DNA of 36,422 nucleotides from an uncultured Porphyromonadaceae bacterium (GCA_902495075.1 CABUVO010000037.1:1-36422), one strand, 5' to 3'. Shown: positions 10,057-18,042, counted from the stretch's first letter. Notes: generated from the sequence alone by a model not told the origin. A program made the numbers and translations.

Positions 10057-10107
10057 ATTCAACTTTTGCAAGCGAAAAGTTGAAGTTTAAAAGTTTAATA
10101 GCGCTTA
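10057..10107. repeat. Intergenic palindromic repeat, copy C (partial)
   Basis: A ~50-bp partial copy of the repeat found at 13979-14151 and 16334-16474, in the same orientation as the latter. It contains the core hairpin CAACTTTTGCAAGCGAAAAGTTG split as arms CAACTTTT / AAAAGTTG around GCAAGCG, followed by the AAGTTTAAAAGTTTAAT track. It lies between fecR and the small lipoprotein gene, where the promoter of the SusCD operon would be expected. I could not identify a convincing promoter box there. Confidence 0.8.
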
Positions 10108-10109
10108 TT

Positions 10110-11072
10110 TTATTCGGCGTGCGATTTGAAAACATACACGGATTTGTCTCTTTCAATCCTGTATTCCATTCCGCATGCCTCGCATACTATATCAAGCACA
10201 TGTGAGAGATCACCTTCAAGCATCATACCATACACCCTTTCACTCCGCAATGACGGTGTCTGTATATGTATTGGCACTCCGTAAGTGCGCGAAAGCCGCT
10301 TAAAGAGAGCTTCGAGTGTTATGTTATCGCAATGGATCTCCCCTTTCTTCCAGTCGCAATAGTCTGAGGCTGTCACCATGTCCGTGTTGACATGACCTGA
10401 CGTGCGGTCATACTGAAGAAGCATTCCCGGGCGCATCTCTACATTATCGCGGGCAGAGACGGCATTGATATTACCATCCTTGAGAACCACCGTCACGGTT
10501 TCATCGTCCTGATAAGCGGTGACATTGAATTCCGTTCCTCGGCATTCTACCTTCAAATTGTCACAATCAACGATAAAGGGATGTTTGGGATCGGTCTTTA
10601 CATCGAACCATGCCTCCCCATTCAGTTTCACGTTTCTCAACCCTTTCTCATCATCGTAAAGATAACTGAGTTGAGTTTTAGAGTTTAGCATCACCGATGA
10701 TCCGTCAGGCAGAGTAACCCTTGATTTTTCTCCTTCCATAGTGCGCACTGTTAGCGGATGGAGTGGCTCTTGGTGCTCTATGTTCATGATCCAGAAAGCT
10801 CCGAAACCGGCGAAAAGAGCAGCTATCGTCAGCAAGAAATATTTCAAGCTTACCTTACGACCGCGATTCTCCTTCATTATGTTCTGACATATATGGTCAA
10901 GATCCGCCCCTTTTGCCACAGGCGGCTGGGATGCGATCTCTTCTACAACCCATTCGTTGAGATGCTTGTCGGTGATTACCCAATTCGAGAGAAGCATCAT
11001 TTCTTCAGGAGATGCATCCCCTCTCAAGGAATTCTCGACAATATTGGTGATATCGTATTTATGTTGATTCAT
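10110..11072 (-). CDS. FecR-family anti-sigma factor
   Basis: A 320-residue single-pass inner-membrane protein. Residues 1-76 are the cytoplasmic sigma-binding part, ~77-96 a transmembrane helix (KYFLLTIAALFAGFGAFWIM), ~108-205 the periplasmic FecR domain (VTLPDGSSVMLNSKTQLSY, LNGEAWFDVKTDPKHPFIV, VECRGTEFNVTAY). The C-terminal ~247-317 is the DUF4974 domain (ITLEALFKRLSRTYGVPIHI). In this family the protein holds its ECF sigma factor until the STN domain of a TonB-dependent transducer signals. It lies 19 bp after the sigma factor gene and one gene before the STN-containing SusC, giving a complete signalling set. Confidence 0.95.
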   Translation of the reverse strand: MNQHKYDITNIVENSLRGDASPEEMMLLSNWVITDKHLNEWVVEEIASQPPVAKGADLDHICQNIMKENRGRKVSLKYFLLTIAALFAGFGAFWIMNIEHQEPLHPLTVRTMEGEKSRVTLPDGSSVMLNSKTQLSYLYDDEKGLRNVKLNGEAWFDVKTDPKHPFIVDCDNLKVECRGTEFNVTAYQDDETVTVVLKDGNINAVSARDNVEMRPGMLLQYDRTSGHVNTDMVTASDYCDWKKGEIHCDNITLEALFKRLSRTYGVPIHIQTPSLRSERVYGMMLEGDLSHVLDIVCEACGMEYRIERDKSVYVFKSHAE

Positions 11073-11091
11073 ATGGATAGATATATTGTGG

Positions 11092-11673
11092 TTAGATTTG
11101 GATTATTGGTAAAAGAGCAGCAATTGGAAACATCATCGATACTACTATGCCATATCGCTTGCGGAGTTCTTCACGCATAAAGCGTAATCCAAGCTGAATA
11201 TGTGTCTCTATTGTGCTCACCGACAGATTCAACTGTTCGGCTATTTCTTTTGTGGAATAATAATCGAGTTTGCTCATTTCAAACACTTTTCTTCTCATCG
11301 GAGGCATCTCTTCAAGCAATGTCCTTATATATTGCATCATGAAATTCCCTTCTATGGTCTGATCGGTGGTCAGTTCGGATTCCATGCGGTGTTGCATCAG
11401 GTAATTCTGATAAATCCATTTCACCGTTTCATGGCGACTTAAATTAAACATTATGTTTTTTGCAGCGGTAAAGAGATATGAGGTCATATTCTCCACTGTT
11501 GCTGAAGAATCAAGTTGCTCCCATAATTTCTGGAAAGCAGTTTGGGTCACTTCTTCGGCAAGATAGCTGTTGCCGTTGCTTACGGAGAGGACAAAATTGA
11601 ATATCTTTCCTGAGTTTTGAAGGAAGACCTGCTCGAATTTAGTCCTTAGTTCCTTTTTATGGTTATGTGGCAT
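11092..11673 (-). CDS. ECF-type RNA polymerase sigma factor (Bacteroidota FecI-like)
   Basis: A 193-residue sigma-70 family protein. Region 2 spans ~10-78 (FEQVFLQNSGKIFNFVLSV, YLAEEVTQTAFQKLWEQ, SYLFTAAKNIMFN). Region 4 spans ~117-168, with a helix-turn-helix STKEIAEQLNLSVSTIETHI. It is paired with fecR downstream, so its targets should include the glycan locus. The last ~19 residues (GIVVSMMFPIAALLPIIQI) are strongly hydrophobic, an extension beyond region 4 that might anchor it near the membrane or FecR (inference). A candidate ECF promoter sits about 90 bp upstream, compatible with autoregulation. Confidence 0.95.
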   Translation of the reverse strand: MPHNHKKELRTKFEQVFLQNSGKIFNFVLSVSNGNSYLAEEVTQTAFQKLWEQLDSSATVENMTSYLFTAAKNIMFNLSRHETVKWIYQNYLMQHRMESELTTDQTIEGNFMMQYIRTLLEEMPPMRRKVFEMSKLDYYSTKEIAEQLNLSVSTIETHIQLGLRFMREELRKRYGIVVSMMFPIAALLPIIQI

Positions 11674-11714
11674 AGAAGTGGTTTAGATCTCAGGTTAGTA
11701 TTGGGTTATTATGC

Positions 11715-11752
11715 ATCCGGAATGCCAAGGAGTTACCCTTTTGATTCCGGAT
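11715..11752 (-). promoter_or_regulatory. Inverted repeat in the sigma-factor leader
   Basis: A perfect 9-bp inverted repeat, ATCCGGAAT (11715-11723) and ATTCCGGAT (11744-11752), separated by 20 nt. If transcription starts about 8-10 nt after the candidate ECF -10 box at 11763-11767, this would be the first structure of the mRNA leader. It could be an operator or an RNA hairpin; the sequence alone does not decide. Confidence 0.5.
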
Positions 11753-11762
11753 ACATATTTAA

Positions 11763-11789
11763 GACACGTTAACATTAAGATTCCGCTAA
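11763..11789 (-). promoter_or_regulatory. Candidate ECF-type promoter of the sigma factor/FecR operon
   Basis: On the minus strand the sequence reads TTAGCGGAA, 13 nt, GTGTC, then TTAA. GGAA and GTC at this spacing resemble the general ECF -35 (GGAA) and -10 (GTC) elements. Exactly the same signature with identical spacing occurs upstream of the EEP lipoprotein gene at 16239-16265. It lies ~90 bp upstream of the sigma factor start. Confidence 0.6.
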
Positions 11790-11797
11790 CGGGAATT

Positions 11798-11824
11798 GAA
11801 AAAAGTGTTTAAAATTTAAACACT
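11798..11824 (-). terminator. Terminator after the DUF6259-like gene
   Basis: A near-perfect AT-rich palindrome (11804-11824, arms AGTGTTTAAA and TTTAAACACT) is followed on the minus strand by TTTTTTC. It begins 13 bp after the stop of the 709-residue gene. A second small palindrome (ACTCTC-T-GAGAGT, 11822-11834) overlaps its upstream edge. Confidence 0.75.
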
Positions 11825-11837
11825 CTCTGAGAGTTTT

Positions 11838-13967
11838 TCAGATTTTATCAAAAATAAGTACTGCCAGGTCGTTTTGTCCGAATTTCGCACGAGTGCCGTC
11901 GGGTTTAACCTGTGCGTTGCCAAGCACAGAACTCTCGCGGAACTTATATCCGGGAACGTCAATAACAGTTTCCTCCGGTTCGCCCGATGATACGCGTGTT
12001 GCAACTATCGCCATGCTGTTGCCATTGACAAAGGCGCGCGCTTCTATTTCCGGATTGGTAGAGGTGAATCCCTGTGTGTCGCGATAGGTGCCGGCGAGCA
12101 AAAGATCAGCATATTTATCTTTTATGTCGTTCACTTTTTTAAGATAAGCCTGATATACGGGCGTTTCATCGATAAGACCACGACAGCGGTAAATTTCGAT
12201 ATCGTTCACAAGACCTTTCAACACAGTGTTGTTAACACGGCGAGGTATATCGTTGTCATCACGGATCTCGCGGTCTGAAACCTTCACTTCGGGGAAAGTA
12301 TAGCGGAACCAGTCTATGAAGCTATTGGGTCCGGCTGTAACCTGATAGATATGAATGTAATCACAATAATTAGCGGTGGCATCGGTAAGCCATTCTGTTC
12401 CCAATGCGAATTCGGGATCATACTTGGCATTATGATCGCGTATCTCTTTCAAAGTTCTCGCCTTGTCTGCTATCACACAATGGTTAGGAACCGGGAATTC
12501 ACGACTGAGATCCCAGTTTGTCACAGCCTCTGCATAGCCGAGCTGATCATAAAATACGGAATTGGCACCGAGTTTACGTGCGCGATCAGCCATCTGGATA
12601 AGTTTCTTGCGCCATTCCGCGTTGCGGGTGTCGGCGACACAGAAGGTTCGTGCGTCATATGAACCGAGGAAGGATCCATTGCCTGTAAAACGGTACTGCT
12701 CTGTAAGCTCTGCTCCTGTATTGTCACAATATGCGATTTTCTTGGCTTTACCTTTCTTATAGAAATCGCTCTCTCGGTCTATGAGTTTGCCATTGTAATA
12801 CAACAGAATCTTGCCCCCAGCCGCTTTATAGTCAGCTATAGCTTTCTTCCATGCCTCGTCTCCACCCTCTTCAGTGTTGGGAGAATAGTCGGGGTTCCCA
12901 TGATCCATACCTTCAAGCCACCAGCCAAAGGGAAATACCACGTCGCAACCGGAGTCCTCTCCAGCCTTCTTTATACGACCGTTCAGGTCTGCATAATGGT
13001 AATGATATTCACCATACTGGGATTTAAAGATAATACGCTGCCAGCTCTTCATCTTCTTCACCCATTCAGGAGAGTCACGATGCTCCCACCAACTTTTTGC
13101 CCATTCCTTATAAAAATCAGAGGTCTTGTGCCATGTTCCGGTGTAAGGGGCTATGACGTTTGCCGTGTTTACCCATGTTTCACCATAAAAGACGTGGGGA
13201 AATTTTTGGAAACCGGTCTCAAGACGGGTGAATTTTTTATTTCCATCAGGATATAGGCGGAGACTGTGTCCAGTGTCCTGAAATTTAGGATCGTGAGATC
13301 CGAGATAGAGTCCTTCCTTGTCGTTCCACCATGCAAAACAGTTGGCAGCCATATTTCCACTGCACCCTGCCGTTGTGGCGCGTGTAGGATAGGCAGCAGG
13401 CATCTGACGGAACCGTTGTGCCGGAGTGGCGTAGGGCTTCGCCATGGAATATTTCTCAATCAACGCTTTGGGATTGTCATAGACCTGGCCGCCGGTATGG
13501 GTTAGGAAAAGTTTATAGTCTGCAGGAAGTTTCATATCCTGAATGAGAGGATAATGCAACTCACGCACAATGGTGTGTGGCTGATTATTGGTGATTTCAG
13601 AACTGAAACGCACCATCTCGGGTTCAAGAGAAATAGTAAATTTCAACGCCACATTCACCGTAGTGTCAGCGTGTGTGACATGCGGATATGTAAGTATCAG
13701 GCTATTACCCTCCTGCTCAATTTTCGGAGAGGATTGCATCCCTGCGGCGATTTCATTTTCCTTGAAACCCTTGCGTTCATAATAAAGTCGCCAGAGATAA
13801 CCATCACCGGCATAGTCACGACCGGTCGTCAAGTTTTTCAGGCTTTTCAAGCGTCCACGCTCATCTATGGCAACCTGAACTTTGTCATTTTGCAAAGTGT
13901 AGTTTTTAGCACTGACACCTGCAATACCACAGAAACATGTCAAAGCAATGATAAATTGTCGTCTCAT
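11838..13967 (-). CDS. Exported DUF6259-like protein, probable TIM-barrel glycoside hydrolase
   Basis: A 709-residue protein with a signal peptide (MRRQFIIALTCFCGIAGVSA). Residues ~21-280 form a beta-sandwich-type N-terminal domain (NDKVQVAIDERGRLKSLKNL), like the supersandwich domains that precede GH barrels. Residues ~300-600 have TIM-barrel features: DVVFPFGWWLEGMDHGNPDY, GGKILLYYNGKLID, GANSVFYDQLGYAEA (D474 a nucleophile candidate) and ALGTEWLTDATANYCDYIHI (E525 an acid/base candidate). A C-terminal beta domain ends DLAVLIFDKI. The overall pattern fits DUF6259, a family of predicted glycosidases; I know of no firm substrate. It is convergent with nothing and lies upstream of the sigma factor operon with its own terminator. 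Confidence 0.65.
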   Translation of the reverse strand: MRRQFIIALTCFCGIAGVSAKNYTLQNDKVQVAIDERGRLKSLKNLTTGRDYAGDGYLWRLYYERKGFKENEIAAGMQSSPKIEQEGNSLILTYPHVTHADTTVNVALKFTISLEPEMVRFSSEITNNQPHTIVRELHYPLIQDMKLPADYKLFLTHTGGQVYDNPKALIEKYSMAKPYATPAQRFRQMPAAYPTRATTAGCSGNMAANCFAWWNDKEGLYLGSHDPKFQDTGHSLRLYPDGNKKFTRLETGFQKFPHVFYGETWVNTANVIAPYTGTWHKTSDFYKEWAKSWWEHRDSPEWVKKMKSWQRIIFKSQYGEYHYHYADLNGRIKKAGEDSGCDVVFPFGWWLEGMDHGNPDYSPNTEEGGDEAWKKAIADYKAAGGKILLYYNGKLIDRESDFYKKGKAKKIAYCDNTGAELTEQYRFTGNGSFLGSYDARTFCVADTRNAEWRKKLIQMADRARKLGANSVFYDQLGYAEAVTNWDLSREFPVPNHCVIADKARTLKEIRDHNAKYDPEFALGTEWLTDATANYCDYIHIYQVTAGPNSFIDWFRYTFPEVKVSDREIRDDNDIPRRVNNTVLKGLVNDIEIYRCRGLIDETPVYQAYLKKVNDIKDKYADLLLAGTYRDTQGFTSTNPEIEARAFVNGNSMAIVATRVSSGEPEETVIDVPGYKFRESSVLGNAQVKPDGTRAKFGQNDLAVLIFDKI

Positions 13968-13978
13968 GATATGATTTT

Positions 13979-14151
13979 ATTTAAGTCTCGCAAGCGTCAA
14001 CTTAAAGTTTAAAAGTTTAAGAGTTTAAAAGTTTATCGAATGCGAACATGACGGAGTTCCCATTTTTTCGCATCAAACAAATAAACTTATCAACTGCGCT
14101 AAGCGCGATTAAACTTATAAACTTCAACTTTGCGCTTGCGAAAGTTGAATT
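13979..14151. repeat. Intergenic palindromic repeat, copy A (inverted relative to B)
   Basis: A ~173-bp repeat whose reverse complement matches 16334-16474 over most of its length. Compared with that copy it has an extra ~31 bp around 14037-14067. Its right end holds the core hairpin, arms CAACTTT / AAAGTTG around CGCAAGCG. Tracks of AAGTTTAAAAG repeat at its left end. It fills the gap between the EEP gene and the DUF6259-like gene, leaving no other visible signal there. Confidence 0.85.
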
Positions 14152-14165
14152 ATTTTATAAGCTGT

Positions 14166-15059
14166 TTAATATTCACAGGTGAACATCAGAGGATAATGAT
14201 CGGAAACATATTTGAAACCATCCACCGGTTCTGTAATCGTCACAAAGGAAATCGGCTGTGCATTGCGATAATAGATCTGGTCTATTTTACGGTGAGGGGA
14301 ATCTTCACCTTTGCCGAATGCATTAAAACTGTTGATTTCAGGATGTTCGTCAAATTTACGTGCATCTTCCATCCATTCATGATATGGAGATAGGGCTTTC
14401 ACTCCATCATAATTGATCGAACCATCCGCCTTCTGCAAAGAACAGTTCATGTCTCCGACAATGAAACATGTGCCATCTTCACCTGCCACGTTTTTCAGAC
14501 GTTTCACATTAAGTTGAGAAGCATGGAAGCGGGACTTTACATATGGTTCCGCCGCAAGATGCGGCTTTGTGCGCACCGGAAGGTGTGTAGACAGGGCTGT
14601 AAATTCCTTTCCACTTTTCTTGTCGCGAAGTTTTGCCCAGATAGTTACACGCCAAGTGCTGTCGGGTGCATCAAAGGCTGGAGAGGGAATATCAGGGGTT
14701 GGTCCAAGATAAAACCATCCTCCGTCAACCTTTTCAAATTTGTCGGAACGATAAATCAATCCGACATTGCCGCCTCTTCCGTCACCTGTGCCGGGAGCTT
14801 CCATATATGCATATTCAGGCAACGATTCCTTTATATATGCACGCTGGATGGTGCGCGGTTCCTGAAGTCCTACCACATCCGGAGACATCTGCTTTATCAG
14901 GTTCACGACTGCTCCTTTGCGAGCATCCCAGGAATTTTCACCAAGATCTTTTGGCGTATTATATCTCACGTTGAACGACATTATTCTCAATTCCTCTGCG
15001 CTGATTCGCTCAGCACAGAGGATTGAAAATAACATTACTAAAACTAATACCTTTTTCAT
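14166..15059 (-). CDS. Exported EEP-family (endonuclease/exonuclease/phosphatase) protein
   Basis: A 297-residue protein with a signal peptide (about residues 1-21). The full EEP metal-dependent hydrolase motif series is present: LRIMSFNVRY (N30), DVVGLQEPR (E67), ALSTHLPVR (H159), FIVGDMNCS (D203, N205), KIDQIYYR (D260) and YVSDHYPLM (D287, H288). The family includes DNase I, sphingomyelinases and inositol phosphatases; secreted versions near SusCD pairs in Bacteroidales may act on phosphate esters or glycan decorations, but the substrate is unknown. It lies 40 bp after its paralogue and is probably co-transcribed with it. Confidence 0.9.
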   Translation of the reverse strand: MKKVLVLVMLFSILCAERISAEELRIMSFNVRYNTPKDLGENSWDARKGAVVNLIKQMSPDVVGLQEPRTIQRAYIKESLPEYAYMEAPGTGDGRGGNVGLIYRSDKFEKVDGGWFYLGPTPDIPSPAFDAPDSTWRVTIWAKLRDKKSGKEFTALSTHLPVRTKPHLAAEPYVKSRFHASQLNVKRLKNVAGEDGTCFIVGDMNCSLQKADGSINYDGVKALSPYHEWMEDARKFDEHPEINSFNAFGKGEDSPHRKIDQIYYRNAQPISFVTITEPVDGFKYVSDHYPLMFTCEY

Positions 15060-15099
15060 TTAAAGCTATATTTTCTTTTCTTACCTTTTGCGTTTTACC

Positions 15100-16110
15100 T
15101 TATTTCTTAATTCCTGGTAATTTCACCCTCAACATGATTGGGTAATGATCGGATATATATCGAATATTATTATAAGATTTCACTATTGTGGTAAAATCAA
15201 GACCTTCCGCATTACGATAAAATATATGGTCAATTATACGGTTAGGATTCATAGCGCCACTGCCATATGAATTATAAGAAGTCACACCAACAGGCGTATT
15301 ATCTTTTACTTCTGTGCGTGCTTCTTTCATCCATGCCTTAATGATTCCGAGGATTCTCTGACCGTCTGCATTGTCCTCCCCCTTGCTTGTTTTCCACGCT
15401 TGGTTCATATCACCCATCAGGAAACACATTTTGTCATTGCCGGCGATTCCCCTCATTCTCGCAATGCATAATTCCGCGCTTTTCTGTCTTGCCTCTATAT
15501 ATGCACTGGCATCATAAGCGGTGTTGGTCCTGACAGGGAAATGGGTCCCCATCGCCACAAATTCCAGTCCTGACGTTATTTCTTTAAAAGTAGCCCACAC
15601 CGTACAGTGATATTTATTATCGCCAACACTGAAACTTTTGGATGGGGTATCAGGGGTGTCACTCAACCAGAAATATCCGGATGTCACCACTTCAAAACGA
15701 TTTTTTAGATACATCAGAACATCGTTACCTCCGTTTGGTCCCGTACCTGGAATCTCGATCATCAGATAATCCGGGAGTTCATCTTTGATAAATGTACGTT
15801 GTGGAATAGTAAGCTCCTGACCAGCTATAATATCCGGTTTCTGATCCTTTATCATGGATACTATCGCCGGTTTTCTACTATCCCAGGATTTGTCACCTTC
15901 ATCAGCAGAAGTAATCGTTCGCATATTAAAAGACATGATTCGCAGCTCATCTGACTCTACAGGTGCAGGAGTTGGTTCCTCTGGAGTCGGTTTTGGTGCA
16001 GGTTCCGGAGAGTCTGGGGTATCCCCGCCACAAGAAGTCAGAACAGTGCCCATCGCACAAAATGCGAATGTTGCCATCAGGCATAAAACAGTTTTCTTTG
16101 AGAATTTCAT
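15100..16110 (-). CDS. EEP-family lipoprotein, paralogue of the next gene
   Basis: A 336-residue lipoprotein: signal MKFSKKTVLCLMATFAFCAM followed by a lipobox TVLTSC (Cys27). A proline/glutamate-rich linker of ~25 residues (PEPAPKPTPEEPTPAP) projects the catalytic domain from the membrane. The domain has ELRIMSFNMRT, DIIAGQELT (E of the GxxE position), MGTHFPVR, FLMGDMNQA, RIIDHIFYR and YISDHYPIM, so the EEP catalytic set is complete. It is closely similar to the following gene, suggesting tandem duplication followed by different localisation. A candidate ECF promoter lies ~130 bp upstream. Confidence 0.9.
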   Translation of the reverse strand: MKFSKKTVLCLMATFAFCAMGTVLTSCGGDTPDSPEPAPKPTPEEPTPAPVESDELRIMSFNMRTITSADEGDKSWDSRKPAIVSMIKDQKPDIIAGQELTIPQRTFIKDELPDYLMIEIPGTGPNGGNDVLMYLKNRFEVVTSGYFWLSDTPDTPSKSFSVGDNKYHCTVWATFKEITSGLEFVAMGTHFPVRTNTAYDASAYIEARQKSAELCIARMRGIAGNDKMCFLMGDMNQAWKTSKGEDNADGQRILGIIKAWMKEARTEVKDNTPVGVTSYNSYGSGAMNPNRIIDHIFYRNAEGLDFTTIVKSYNNIRYISDHYPIMLRVKLPGIKK

Positions 16111-16238
16111 AATGTAGAGTTTGCAGTATTATTTTTAAGTTTAGCTATATAGTCTTAAGTTTAAACAAAAAAATCAAGTGGAGTTTCCATGAGTTTTCAA
16201 GGAAAGTTAACCTAATATTTCCGCCTTACACCTATATT

Positions 16239-16265
16239 GACACTTCTGATGTCAATTTCCGCTAA
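16239..16265 (-). promoter_or_regulatory. Candidate ECF-type promoter of the EEP gene pair
   Basis: The minus strand reads TTAGCGGAA, 13 nt, GTGTC, then AATA. It matches the element at 11763-11789 in all 14 fixed bases and in spacing. A perfect inverted repeat ATTGACA / TGTCAAT (16236-16256, 7-nt spacer) overlaps the -10 side and could be an operator. The predicted start is about 120 bp before the lipoprotein ATG. Confidence 0.55.
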
Positions 16266-16333
16266 TGCCATGAACGTTTTTTTGCGTATCTCCACTTTTT
16301 AATTTAATTTTGTGGACTATTCACATTTAAAAT

Positions 16334-16474
16334 AATTCAACTTTCGCAAGCGTAAAGTTGAAGTTTAAAAGTTTAATCGCGCAAGCGCAGTTTATGAGTT
16401 TATTTGTTTGATGCGAATAAACTTTTAAACTTTTAAACTCTTAAACTTTAAGTTGAAGCTTGCGAAACTTAAAT
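16334..16474. repeat. Intergenic palindromic repeat, copy B
   Basis: A ~141-bp repeat in the divergent gap between the EEP lipoprotein and the kinase gene, inverted relative to copy A. It starts with the 9-bp stem TTCAACTTT / AAAGTTGAA (16336-16344, 16354-16362), followed by a CGCGCAAGCGCAG segment, a TTTGATGCGAATAAAC segment and repeated TTAAACTT tracks. It ends 7 bp before the kinase start, so it forms the entire upstream leader of that gene. The remaining 16111-16333 stretch holds only the ECF-type promoter described separately. Confidence 0.85.
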
Positions 16475-16481
16475 AAAATAA

Positions 16482-17351
16482 ATGTACGAAAACATTCGAT
16501 ATATCCTTATTGCTGACGGAGGCTCCACAAAAGTTGAGTGGCTTCTTGTAGACATGGAAGGTAACACCAAAGCTTCGTTCACTACCGAGGGGTTTAACGT
16601 CGCGCGCATTTCAAAACAGGATGCCGTGACCTATTTTTCGGCTGTCAAACAAAAATTAGAAGCATCCATCAGGATAAACGAGATCCATTATTACGGTTCA
16701 GGAGCCGCCACCCCTGAGATATGCTCCACTATGGAGGAGGCGATCCGTGAAGTATGGGATCCAGATGTGGCGGAAGTGCAATCTGACATGCTTGCTGCCT
16801 GCCGCGTGCTGGATGGCATAGCGGGAATAGTGTGCATACTCGGCACCGGTTCCAATTCTGCATTTTTCGACGGAAAAAAAATTATCCGTAATATTCCCCC
16901 TTTAGGATTCATACTCGGTGACGAGGGTGGTGGCACAGCTCTTGGCAAAAGGCTGCTCGGTGACGTGTTCAAAGAGATTGCACCCAAAACAGTATGTGAC
17001 GCATTCTTCGAAGAGACCGGACTTTCCAAAGGAGATGTAATAAGAAATGTATACAGGTCTCCGAACCCTAATATTTTTCTGGCTTCATTTGTTCCTTTTA
17101 TTAAAAGCCATGTCTGCGATTCATATATCAACTCGATGGTAAGACAGGAATTCAGGAGATTCATCGCCCGCAATGTGGCGCGATACAAGGATTCTCATTC
17201 CTATCCCGTAAGTTATATAGGTTCAATAGCGTATCATTTCCGAGACATTCTCACGGAGGTGACGGAAAGCGAGGGCTTTAAAATCGGACTTATAGAACAG
17301 CATCCCATGACCGGACTTAAAATATATCATACAGATTATAATGTTATATAA
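16482..17351 (+). CDS. BadF/BadG/BcrA/BcrD-type ATPase, N-acetylglucosamine-kinase-like
   Basis: A 289-residue cytoplasmic protein of the ASKHA fold. It has the phosphate-1 motif ADGGSTKVEW (from residue 11), the phosphate-2-type CILGTGSNSAFF (GTGSNS 121-126), and LGFILGDEGGGTALGKRLLG (GDEGGGTALG 146-155), typical of eukaryotic-type GlcNAc kinases and the BadF family. Likely role is phosphorylation of an amino sugar or related sugar; the exact substrate is not fixed by sequence. It overlaps the following SGNH hydrolase gene by 11 bp, so translation is probably coupled. The upstream leader is repeat copy B. Confidence 0.85.
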   Translation: MYENIRYILIADGGSTKVEWLLVDMEGNTKASFTTEGFNVARISKQDAVTYFSAVKQKLEASIRINEIHYYGSGAATPEICSTMEEAIREVWDPDVAEVQSDMLAACRVLDGIAGIVCILGTGSNSAFFDGKKIIRNIPPLGFILGDEGGGTALGKRLLGDVFKEIAPKTVCDAFFEETGLSKGDVIRNVYRSPNPNIFLASFVPFIKSHVCDSYINSMVRQEFRRFIARNVARYKDSHSYPVSYIGSIAYHFRDILTEVTESEGFKIGLIEQHPMTGLKIYHTDYNVI

Positions 17352-17997
17352 TAGTATTCGCTTAGCCTTATTGATTTTTACTCTGTTCATATCCACGTCG
17401 GCACATGCCGACAAGTATTGGGAACAGAGAGTGTCTTTGTTCGACCATCTGCCGGTTACTGAAAACGACATCATCTTCCTCGGCAACTCCATCACGGACG
17501 GCGGCAATTTCGAGGAACTGTTCAAAAGAGAGGATGTGAAAAACCGGGGTATAAGATCAGACATCATTCCCGGAGTGCAAAAACGATTGGAGCAAGTTGT
17601 AAAAGGACACCCTAAGAAAATCTTTCTACTAATCGGCATCAATGATGTGTCGCATGGTCACAGCGTCGACAAGCTGACGGAAAGATACGAGACGCTGGTA
17701 AATGAAATCCTCCATCGCTCGCCCGAAACACAGCTGTATCTCCAGAGCATTATGCCTATAAATAATGATTATGGAGTGTACAGGAATCTAAAGGGGAAAG
17801 AGAATACAATCGTCGAATTCAACAAGCGCATCAAGGAGATTGCTGAAAAAAACGATCTGGCATATATAGACCTCTGGCCTTTCCTTGCAGACAAAAACGG
17901 CAAACTCAATAAAAAGTATACCAACGACGGTTTGCATCTTACCGGTCCCGGCTACCGGGCATGGACCAATGGCATCCGCTCTTATCTCGATGAATAA
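17341..17997 (+). CDS. Exported SGNH/GDSL hydrolase
   Basis: A 218-residue protein with a signal peptide (MLYNSIRLALLIFTLFISTS, cleavage after AHA). SGNH blocks are clear: FLGNSITDGG (Ser50), NRGI (Gly70), LIGINDVSHG (Asn101) and NDGLHLTGPGY (Asp196, His199). The sequence resembles platelet-activating-factor acetylhydrolase-like sialate or xylan O-acetylesterases, so deacetylation of sugars is the best guess. The start overlaps the kinase gene; choosing this ATG gives a proper signal peptide. Together with a GlcNAc-kinase-like enzyme it could serve amino-sugar salvage (inference). Confidence 0.9.
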   Translation: MLYNSIRLALLIFTLFISTSAHADKYWEQRVSLFDHLPVTENDIIFLGNSITDGGNFEELFKREDVKNRGIRSDIIPGVQKRLEQVVKGHPKKIFLLIGINDVSHGHSVDKLTERYETLVNEILHRSPETQLYLQSIMPINNDYGVYRNLKGKENTIVEFNKRIKEIAEKNDLAYIDLWPFLADKNGKLNKKYTNDGLHLTGPGYRAWTNGIRSYLDE

Positions 17998-18042
17998 ATA
18001 AAAAGATTATTTATTCGTTAAGTAAGTAAACCAATAATTGAA

